Position numbers and translations under genes: made by a program. This document shows positions 27,001 through 39,000 of a stretch of DNA of 64,000 nt, in pieces; within the stretch, counting starts at the first letter, position 1, and each line of letters begins with the position of its first letter. The notes beneath the pieces were generated by a model. It was not told the DNA's origin, did no database searches, and worked only from the letters and a program-made list of their open reading frames with translations. Where the stretch lies: assembly GCA_026874595.1 (NCBI GenBank), contig CM049317.1:14934882-14998881 (forward strand), written 5' to 3'. The DNA comes from Sipunculus nudus. Taxonomy: Eukaryota; Annelida; Sipuncula; Golfingiida; Sipunculidae.

Positions 27001-30000
27001 GTTCATTACTGCACATAGCAAGACTTGACAACTGTTGACTTACAGACTTCCCAAAATGTTTTATATTCATCTTTTAGATTTCACAGTTAGTAAACTCTAC
27101 ACATCCTCTTATTTTGATGTTTGATTTTCTTAAAGATAAACATGTCCATGTTCTTAAGGATATGTAGTTGGCATATCAAGTCTGGATTACAGGTTTTCTT
27201 CCATTTAACTTGAAATCAAGCAAAGGGCACACCATGTAGTTTAGAAATAACAGCAAATTTTATCAGGCTCTGTTTTGATTTCACTGTACACTATGAGGCT
27301 TTGAACTGGACAGAAGTGAGCCGTCAGGTTCCCAAGTTCAACCATAACCATTAAGCAATATCCACCACTATAATTATCACAATTATAATAAAGAACAAAC
27401 AGTTTATTTACCTGCAGGTTTGACAAATCTTGCATTCAGGGCACTGCCAGCCTGCCCTGACAATTGGATTCACCTCAACCGGCGGATCCAGACAGTTTCC
27501 ATGGTAATGCTGCCCACAACTGGTACAGAAGAGTTGTTCATGGATGTCCCCGGGATTGTCACACACCACACAGTTGGCCTCTTGTCCAGCTGTTATAGAT
27601 AACAAATTGCTGCTTAACAAATCATTTAAATAATGATACTGCACAGTTGTAATTACAAAATATCTAAACTGTATTAGTCAATAAAAACTGTGATTGCCTT
27701 TATGTTAACAAGGGTTTCAAATTTGCAATGTTCACAAATGGAAATTTATCACCAAAATAAAGCTTTCATGAATAAGAGGCCAATCAATTAAGGCAAGTAA
27801 AGATAAATATTATAAATAATAATTGATCTTGTAAGATAGTTTTCATCTAAGATAGCTATAATAAATAATCAGAACTTAACAATTATCTGCCAACAGTGAA
27901 AAATTATTTCTACTGGTTCAATATTTATTTGGGTCCCCATCCAAATTTTACTATTTTTTAACATATAAATTAAGTAGGTTACTGTATGGTGAGATGGCCA
28001 AAGAGTGAAAAGGAGAAAATCGCAAAATAATAACCTCGCAAAGATGAAGCCAACCACAGCGTTCAGCATTGTGTTAAACATGACTGTCATCTGTGTTATG
28101 TAACTTAAAACAAAATGAACTAGAATACAGGTAGTCGACAAGCGACTACGTGTATCTGCCTAAATCAGAGTGGAACAGGTGAAGTGAGGCATGGATTGAG
28201 TGGCAAGGGGAAATAGAGTGTTGCATATTAGCATGGATGTCTGCAGCCAAATTGTGTATGTAGGTTGCCCCCCCTACCACAAAATCCAGAAAGCCGTCCA
28301 AGTTGTATACATATGCAAAATTTAAGGCAGATAAGTCAAACCACTACATGTATATGAGTGATTTTAGCCCGTGGCAGACAAACAGATGGACGCTGAGCAA
28401 AAATGGTTGCAGGTGACGCCACCAGTTTTGCATATGATAAAGAGCTATGTGAGAACTATACACATGCAAAACTTTGGCCCAATCAGTCAAACGGTTCCCA
28501 AGATATGAGCTTGGATGTATGCTGCATAAACTAGAATGCAGGTGGCGCCACCTGTCATAAAATCAAGAGAGCTGTCGGGGATGTATAAACCTGCAAAATT
28601 TTAGGCAGATATGTCAAACCACTGCCGAAATATGAGTGATTTTATCCCATAGCAGACAAACAGACAGGAGCTGTGCAAAAATGGCTGCAGGTGGCGCCAC
28701 CAGTTTTGCGTATGATGAAGAGCTATGTGAGATCTGTACACATGCAAAATTTTGGCCCAATTGGTCAAACGGTTCCCGAGATATGAGCTTGGATGTCTGC
28801 AGCTTAAACGTGAATGTAGGTGGCCCCACCTGTCATAAAATCAGAAAAGCTATCCAGGATGTATACGCATGCCGAATTTCAGGTGAATTAGTCAAGTCAC
28901 TGCAGAGATATGAGTGATTTTAACCCAAGGCAGGCGAACAGATGGACACTGTGCAAACATGGTTGCAGGTGGCGCCACCATTTTGTGTGTATGTTATAAA
29001 GCTCTCCAAGGGCTACATTTGTGCAAAAAAATTTTCCTGATCGGTCAAACGGTTCCCGAGATATGAGCTTGGATGTCTGCAGCATAAACGTGAATGTAGT
29101 TGGCGCCACCTGTCATAAAATCAGAAAAGCTATCCAGGATGTTTACGCATGCCAAATTTCAGGTGAATTAGTCTAGTCACTGCAGAGATATGAGTGATTT
29201 TAACCCAAGGCAGACAAACAGATGGACACTGTGCAAACATGGTTGCAGGTGGCGCCACCATTTTTTGTGTATGTTATAAAGCTCTCCAAGGGCTACAATT
29301 GTGCAAAAAATTTTCCTGATCGGTCAAACTGTTCCCGAGATATGTGGGTTTATGTGTGGAAACAGACGCACAAATGGACGCAGAGCGCAGAGGAAAGGTC
29401 AGAGGTCAAAACAAAATCGGGGCGCAGCAGTTCACATGTGACCCGAACATAATCCCTGGTTTCGTATAATTCCGCCCAGTGGTTACGGAGGAGTTCTCCG
29501 GACACCTATGCCGCGGCGGCGGCAGCGTGCAGCTTAAAACATAGTATCCGCAAAACTCTGTTTTGGCGGATACAAATATTGATACTAGATATATGTGAAG
29601 GTCAAAGAATATATGTGTACGTAAAGTGAACTGGTCATCAGTGCTTACCAATGGCCTCCGCTTGATCAATGTGATCTGGACACAACAAGGACAGTGTTTT
29701 GATGTCCTGGAATGAAGAATACAAGATAATTCAGACATCAAAATCAGAAAATCTAGTAAAAATATCCAAACTTACTGCATGTGTCAATAATGCATTCAAC
29801 TTAAGCAAACTAACATCGGGAGACTGAATTTGCATTTTGCTTCTCATGTATATTATAGTCATTTGAAATTATATATTATACATATACCACATTAAATTAT
29901 TGTTATACCACCTTAACTTAGAGTATCACATGGATGGGAGTCCCTTAAGGATCATTCTATTGTATTCAAGATATAAAAATATTTGTATTTTCCACATTAT

Positions 30001-33000
30001 TATTAAGGATGATTTAATTTTTTTTGCTTTTCAGTTAATCTATTTAATGCTTTTACTTAAAAGTAGCTTACATACCTGAAAACAACCCCCGCCAGAGGCA
30101 CAAGGGTAGTGGTATTTTTTATTGCACTTGGAATACCGACACATTATTGTAGCACCATAGCGGCGGCAGTAGCTGCATTTCTATAAAAGAAAAATATGAA
30201 GTCCAGGATCTTATGGAGTACAGTTTATGAAATATTGGGTAGGTTTATGCACAATAACACCCGACAGAAAAACCACAACACCATTTAATAACCAATGTGA
30301 AACCAACTCCAGGTAGCAGAAAATATGGCTCAAACTTAACACTTCAAGCTCATGGTACAAGTGCCATCTACAATGCTCACTCATCTCTTTCACTTGTACC
30401 TATCACTGTTAGAAGAAATTAACCCAAACTAAACTAAATATTATTCAATTCGCTTGTGTATTCAGAGACATGAGTTTCCAAGATAATTTTGGAAATGAAC
30501 AGCAAATTTTGTCAAAGCTCCATCCCCCTTCCCATAACACTGATTGTTATCTATATAGAGAAGTTGTCCAAAGGTAGTTTCAATGAAAACCTGTTCCACT
30601 CTGAAATTTTACAGTCACCCACATAATCTCATGGGAGTACAATAGATGTAGGCAGTTGCAAAGAACACATATTCTGATACATTTTGGTTGATGGAAAAAG
30701 AGACAAAGTACTGCTTTCTGCTACCAGTTCCAGTAAAACCCATATTCTGCATAACACTAATTACAGCTTTCTCTTATGGAGACATCCACTGAATACTGTG
30801 ACAATACAGGTGCACCAAGACGCAACTGTTGCATCATAACTAGAATATCAGCAGAAGCTGACAAAAGAACAGTGTTTAGAGGTGGTAACAGTAACAAGTA
30901 CTAAATATCTGTTCTCACATGGATGCATATCTGTACATATCTCAGTTATCAATTTAAAATGGAGAGGTATGTACCATGATTCATAACAATCCACCAAATG
31001 CTTCCTGAAAAATAAGCTTCTAAGTTTTAATCTATTATAAGCTCTGTGACCTTAAAAAGTAGGTCAAGGTCACCCATCAGATTTTGTCGATATACATCTT
31101 CACCAAAGAAATAAAATTCCTATTGTGAATCCTTTTAGAGATATCCCGCTCACAAGGCCAAAGTGGAAAAATCCAAGAAAAATTCATTAAAAATCAGAAA
31201 ATCCAGGTGGCACCCCCAACCTTGTGCAGCAGTTACAGACCATCAGTCCCTATGATCATAGTAAGTATTGTGAAAATCCAGTCAATGGTTCCTGAGAAAT
31301 AAGCTTCTAAATGTTTTTTCCATAATCAACTCTAAAACGTAGAAAAATAGGTCAAGGTCACCCATCTTCGAACTTGACCGAGATTTTGTCAATATACATC
31401 TTCTCCGAAAAAATAAAATTCCTATGGTGAATCCTTTGAGAGATATCCCGCTCACAAGCCCAAAGTTGAAAAATCCGATAAAAATTCATTAAAATCAGAA
31501 ATTGTAGGTGGCGCCACCAAACTTGTGTAGCAGGTACAGACTATCAGTCCCCATAATCATAGTAAGTTTTGTGAAAATCCACCAAATGGTTCCTGAGTAA
31601 TAAGCATCTAAGTGTTTTTCTATAATCAGCTCTTAAATGTAGAAAAATAGGTCAAGGTCACCCATCTTCGAACTTGACCGAGATTTTGTCGATATACATC
31701 TTTACCGAGGAAATAAAATTCTGACGGTGAATTCTTTTCAAGATATCCCGCTCACAAGGTAAAAGTTAACGGACGCCAGACGGACGGACAGCTTGGGTGA
31801 CTACAATAGCCCATCAGCCTAAGGGCTGAGGGCTAATTAAGCGCACCTAGCTCTAGAAAAACATTCCATAAGTATTAAATGCCCACTTCTGTAAAGTATC
31901 CTAGAAATTCTTACCTGTGAGAGACCAGCAAACACTGCCTTGTCCACGTTCTTCAATACAAAACTCTCATCCTGAACGACCCCCTCTGACCAGGCAGCAC
32001 AACAGTGATGTGCATAAGTATGGCCTGTAACACAAATTTTCACCAACACAATATGAAGAGTTCTTACTAACATGCAAACCCTACCGTTTTAAGCATTAGC
32101 CTACCTATTTCTAGGTGACTCCAACACCTGCAGCCTTTAGGAGTAATCCCTTTTGCTTACTTAACCTGCTATAAAGATATATTAATTTTAACTGTATATT
32201 CTTCAGAATCTTGGAGATACATCAGATAGCAATGGTTACTGGCAGTTAACTGCATCATATGACAGTGTTTTCTTTTAATTAGTATGTCAAGTTTTCTGTA
32301 ATCTTGGTGATATCTCAGAGAAGGGTTATTGTTTCTGACCTGCTTTTGTAATATTTTGTAATGAAAACTTGTCGAACATATGATTTATTCATATAAATAC
32401 ATTGCTTTTTATATCAACTAGATATAAGGGATCCATTCAGCAAGGCAACTTGTCACTGTATTATGTTAGCGTTTGTATGTCATTCAATATGTGAGAATGA
32501 ACCAGAGACGTGACAACTTGCTAACTTTGATTACATGTTATGATGTATGGAAGTGCCACCTGGCAAGCAAACTATAAACAAAATACTATAATTGACAAAA
32601 TAAACTATTGGTCAAGTCCAGGAATAACAAACCCCGGCCACACTCTTTTGAAATTTCATATATTGGCTTGTATGTTCTTATCCCTTACAATATTTTATCT
32701 CCAATTAACATCATGTGTCCAGTTAACAGAGCTTCTGTTCCAAGTTTTAATTTTACTATACTTATTGAAATTATCCTGGTAAAAATTAGAAGACCCCCTG
32801 TTTCATCCTTGGCCTGTGTGATGATTTATTTTATAGAGTCTACCCTCATTAACCCTAAAGGATATCCAAAACATCCACAACCCCACTTTGGCTGAATTAT
32901 GATTATTAAGATGTATTACCCCTTCTCTGTGCTGTTCACATTTACTTACGAGATCTAGATGAAATAATGGAACAGCAAATTGTGACTGTCATGTTCACAT

Positions 33001-36000
33001 ACAAGTCAAGACCTATTGAGTTCAAATTTTCAATCTTAACAATAAAATTTGTCAAGTAAAATGTTTGGTCCATGACTGTTGTATTTAATGAATACAGTGA
33101 CTTATTGGAATAGAGATACAAATTCTACATGTACAGAATTTTCTAAAGCTCCAACAGTGTAAACATGTATACCTTTGCTAAATTTTGGCTGTCTCCTGGT
33201 GTGTCATATTTCAAACTGTTTAGCTGAATTTAGCTGAATATTTTAACTATAACATAAAGATACTCACCAGAACTCTCAAACACCTGCATAACATCAATGT
33301 CCTCCGTGAAACCAACTGTGTTGAGTTCATCTGTCATGAGGGTGCCCTTACATTCAAGGTGCAGTGTGTGGGGGTTGGGGCGTCGTGGGGACTTACTTCT
33401 CTCTCTGCAAAGAGATACAGTCCTTAACGCCATAATTCAAGGCGAATCAAGGTGACATATAACAACATTAAACTGAATATTTTCTGTCATATCAGAGCAC
33501 ACAGTGCCACTGCACAGACCTGACTAGCCAAAAACTATTTTCAAAATCCAAAACCTTGGAACCTGCCTCAAAACTTCAGGAATAGCCAGTGCCTTTATTT
33601 CACTCTCTGAAGCAGAGCTGGGATGATACATGAACTTGCATATGTACTTGCATTTAAACATGGCAAAATCTTTCATATTTACTTCATTTTTTTTTATTCA
33701 TTTAAGTTCAAGTTTGTTCAAGTATGAGTATCTTTGTGCATATGTCATGTGTTACCATAAGGTCAGTTCACATAAAGTTTCAGTTTTAAACAAGGGACCC
33801 ATGGGTCACGGCGCTCAGCTGATCGTGATTGGACTATAAATGTTTCTCCACTGTGATACTATATCGAGTCGATAAAGCTTATGAATATCATGTACATGTT
33901 GGGCTATTATAAAGGAATGTAATGTAATATGTGAGTAAATGATAAAAGAAATTACCTAACTGATGGATTAATAGAGTCAAATAAAGTGGTTTATTTTTTA
34001 TTTATTTAGGAGGGGTTGAAAATTGTGATATATTTGAGCAAATATGAATGCAATGACAGCAGTAATAAGCAGTAGTAGAATGGTGATAAGGCTATTTGTT
34101 GAAGGATCTAAAGTGTATGGTAGTCTGCAAGCGTTCAATTTGACAGATATGATGTTATGATTAACTATTGTGATGCCCTTTATGTCTACATATTACACAA
34201 TATTGACATAATTTCTGGCATGTACATAGGTATCTAAGGATGAATAGTTATACAAAATATTAAAGTATGAATATATCTGATTCATCTTGTTCTTGCTTAC
34301 TGAGGCTGACTTTGGGATGGGGTTCGGAGAAGGGAAAAGTGAGGGCAGCACAAAGGTGGATGTAGAAATATTCTATTGTAATGTTTTTCATTTATATAAG
34401 AATATGAAAAGCTAAGAGGAAAGGGGCCCTCCTACTTGGTTATAGTAAAGTTCTAAATATATGATTGCAAACTAATACTCTGACAAGACTGTCATGAAGA
34501 AAAACAGTAAAAGTTTTGAGATACTGTGTTGCATACGAAAATTTACAGATGGACAGGCAAGTGGACAGAATGGACTGATACCTTTATTTCACTTTCAAGA
34601 GAATAATGCATTTAGGTTTATATATAATCCTATTTTTTTAAGCAGATCCACTTTTTCCATTAAGAAGTTTTTATCTGAATCATTTTTTTATTTACAGGTT
34701 TATAAATTTTTAATTAAAAAACCTGAAAATATAAGTTAAAAAATTAGAATTGTTGCAAAAGTTGCAATCATTATATATACAGAGTAAAAAACATTGGGTC
34801 ATATTATGCATACACATATATTTTATTATTTTTAAATCATAAATGTTTAAACTGATTTTAAAAGAAAATAATGCCACAACATGGCATCTACAAGAATATT
34901 CCTTGAATCACTATTAAAAAGTTTTGCACATTGGGGTTTTCAGGACATGCTTAATTTTATTCACCAAAATAAAATAAAAGTAAATTTGATAAAATAAAAC
35001 ATCTTTTCAAATAAAGTATACACATGAGGGACAAACAATATCATTGTGCTAATTACTATCCCAGTTTTAATTAATTACTGGAATTAATAGTCAGTTCACA
35101 CCTGGTGAAGTTTTTACTCCTCTGAAGTAAGGAATTACTTATCTCATGAACATCCACACTTTCACAGCAATACACCACTTTGTGGACACAATTAAATGTA
35201 CACTTTAATCATTGTAACCCTGGTGGTTCATTCATCTAGTTTATGCACCAGCTGGGGGGATTAGTGCAGGGCAGAGGGGAAGCCTGCTAGTAGTGGCCAA
35301 GCTGGGCCAAGGTAAGCTGCCTGGGGTGGGTTACATAATGCAAGTGAAGGCTGTACTACTAGGTGGGCTAGATGTAAACAACACTTGACATGGTGTATGA
35401 AAACATGAATAAAAGCTATTCATTCCAATCAATTTCTTTTGAAAGTTCAGATTTTAAAAGATTAAATCCTTATGCATATATGCTGGGAAAATTAAATCAA
35501 TAGTGCCAAAGTTGGACAAAATTTAAGGTATTGATTTTTTATTTATGCTAATAACTTGAAAAATTTGCAAAATTCAGATCTAATTTTGGGTAAACAATTG
35601 AATCTTGATTAAATAAAGTTATATTCCTGAAAAAAAGTCTCTAGGTTCAGCAATTCTCATGTTAGGTGAGTAAATATATTTCCTGATTTTTTAAAAAATT
35701 GCATTGTTTTGGCCCATAATTTCAATATAATACCCAATACTGACCTAATTTTTGGTATGTTCATAGAAAATGTATAAAAGAATGTGAATACTAAATACGA
35801 TCAAAAACAGATCAGTGGTTTTGATATTAGGCAGCCTTGAAGTGTAAGTCTAACAATGGCTTTTTTTATGGAAAACAGAATTTTCTTCCTTAATATCTCG
35901 AAGAAACAAAGTCTTTATGACCCAATTTTCGGTATGGTAGGAGATTTTGGGGACATCTAAAATTATGTCAACAGCCTGAGGAGCATAGATATGTGCACTG

Positions 36001-39000
36001 AATGACCTACAGTCATCAAAGTGGACTGCTTGACAATGTAAGGGAATACAACAAGAGCCTCCAAAAAAATTCAACTAGCCTAATTTTGCAGCTTTTATTT
36101 TCAAATTGCAGATTTTAACAGATTAAATCCTTATGTATACATGGTGTGAAAATTAAATCCACAGTACTTACAGGAAAAAAACATGCCATGGCCAAAGTTG
36201 GGCAAAATTTAAGGTACCAATTTTATATTTTTGCCAATATTTAAAAAAATTTAACAAATTTTGATTTAATTTTTGGTATACAATTAAATTTTGATTAATT
36301 AAAGTTGTATTACTGGAAAAAAGTCCCTACCTTTAACACTTTTGGTCTTAAGTGACCAAATATCTTCCTGATTTTTTTACAAAGTCCATTATATTTGGGC
36401 CCATAACTTTTTTAAATTATATAATACTGACTTAATATCTGGCATATACATAGGAACTATATAGAGGAATATTTATGGTAAATATGAAGAAAACCAGATG
36501 AGCGGTTTTGATATTAGGCAGTCCTGAAGTGTGAAAATAGATTTCTAATAAAAAATTGAGGTTTTTCCTTAATATCTCAAAGGAACGAAGTCCTATTGAC
36601 CCAATTTTTGGCATGGTAGGAGATTATGGGGACATCTAACTGTATGCCGAAATTCAGATTCGTAGGTCCAACGGTGTCAAAACGTGCCAGTCTTATGGAC
36701 GGACATCCAGACGGACGGACGGACAGACAGACGGACGGACGACGGACAATGGACCATGACTATAGCTCAGATGACTTATAGTCAGCTGAGCTAAAAAAAT
36801 TATGTTATTACACCACAACTATCTCATTCATTATCTTTTGCACCCATTTGATCTTATCTGATTAGATGGAAAGTGACAATGATAGTGAAATTAAAATAGA
36901 TAAGAATTTATATCCACAAGGTTGATCATGAATATTTATTTTACATCATGTATCTAAATTTGTAAAAGTATTTAACATCTAACTGAATTTGAATTTGACC
37001 AGACAGTTCAGTATTTTTACTTGCATTTTCTGGTTATATTTTGGGAAAATTATTAAATAAATTTAGATCTAGGCACTACTTAGAATACAACTGCCATGTC
37101 AAAGATTCTTACCCTTGAGATGGACCTCGCATTCTTCTCCACGTGAGGTGCTTGGGGCTTTTTTCTCCACTACGATCATCAAAGTCTGCTGAACTCCGGC
37201 GAATCTTATTAACCTGTTTCTTGAAGGGGTTAAACCCTGGGGTGGGGTCATATAAGGTCAGATCGCCCTGCCCAAGCAGACTTTTCTTCCCGCAGTTACA
37301 AAGGGAACATCCCGGGTGTCGCTCCAACGGCTCAGCACTGTGAATGAAGTGTCAATGGGTCAGATCTTTGGAGTTCTGACATAATTTTACTGATATTTTT
37401 GTACCATTATATTCCATAATAATCTGTTCTTAAAAAAATGACATGATTATCCATTTCATTTAAATCCCAATGCACATACATCTATTCTGGCAATAACTAT
37501 CTTATAAATTTTTTTCTTAATTCACCATCAGGCAAACTGTAAGGACATCTGTTAATGCCATGTTAGATGAACCAGAGTTTTGTAAAGGGTTTTTTTGCAA
37601 CAAGTGACCTTCAACTTCCTTGACCTCTAACCTCAATAGATATGTGTAAATTTTGATAGAGAAGGTAATTCAAGTGAGAAACTCTACTGATAATATGTAT
37701 AATGAGTTTCATGAAAATCATAGGATTTTTGGTAAGTAATCAAAGTGCGGTGACTTCTGACTTCATCAAATATGCATGGATTTTGCTGGAAATCGTACTT
37801 AACCGAGATATTTTACTGATTAACAATTCTGATGAGTTTTATCAAAATCCTTCATATTCTTTGTAAGTTATTGCGGCAACAGCACAGAGCCTAGAGACCA
37901 ATGACCATATTAAATATGCGTTGAATTAGCCCATAATCAAACTAGGGCGAGACAATATGGTAGATATGGTGAGTTTTGTGAGAATCCATTAAAGTCCAAG
38001 AAATTTATTGCGGCGACACAAAGTTATGGAGACATCCACTGAATACTGTGACAATACAGGTGCACCAAGACGCAACTGTTGCATCATAATTAAGCGCACC
38101 TAGCTCTAGAAAAACATTCCAGACAGACAGATGGATGGTGGGTATACCGTAATACTCCCGTCATATGACGGGAGTAATAAAACTTTACCTTAGTTAGTAC
38201 ATCTGCAAGTTTGGGGACTACCTGACAGGGCAGTAGCACTCATTTCCTCTCATTTGTGTTTTATATCCTCGTGTTAGCCAGACCTTTTGTCCTTGGTGTG
38301 TCATCATCACTGCTGTGCTGACTGGGATAAATCTCACCACTCCCAGTTAAGATTTAAATTGACAAACTCCCAGCTCTGAGTCCTGTGCCCTGCCCCCAGA
38401 CCACAGAAGCCAGCAGGACATGATTTTGTGAGACGGAATGGTATAAATTTCTATTAGGCCAAAAAAAATTAAAGGTATGGTTCTCAGGCACCGCCCGCAT
38501 CAATATTTAACCCCCGCATCAAAAATTTTTATTTTGATTTTCAATAAAAACTTTCCAATTTTGAGCTGCTGCCGCTCCGACATTTCTTTCAAGAAGTTAA
38601 AACCATACAATTTCCTTTGTTTTGTAGTGCTTTTACTTGTTTGGCAAAATAAAACTGTTTTTTTTAATGCTTTTCCCTTATCATTTGACATTTTTGTCGA
38701 AACATACCAAAAAATTTAACATAAAAAAGCGCCCGCCCGCATAGATTTATGAAAAAAAGTGCCTGAGAACCATACCTTTTTTTATTTTGGCCTTATGTAC
38801 CAAACATACCTGAGGGATGATGAGATGGAAGTTGTTGAATCTTCTCTGGTGAATGTTCTCTCTGGGGTCCTCGCTGGACTTGTTCCTGGAACAAACCATT
38901 TTCAAACTACATTAGAAACAAGCTTGTTCAGATTTTACATGTATGCTGACAGGAATATGTGTATACATAAAGTGTTTCATTTTAATGTTGTGTCCCCATG

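Noticed and set aside
28614..29109. Frames with repeated FTFKLQTSKLISREPFD-like phrase
   Set aside because: Antisense translation of the F2 tandem module; the repetition comes from DNA repeats, not from a protein domain.
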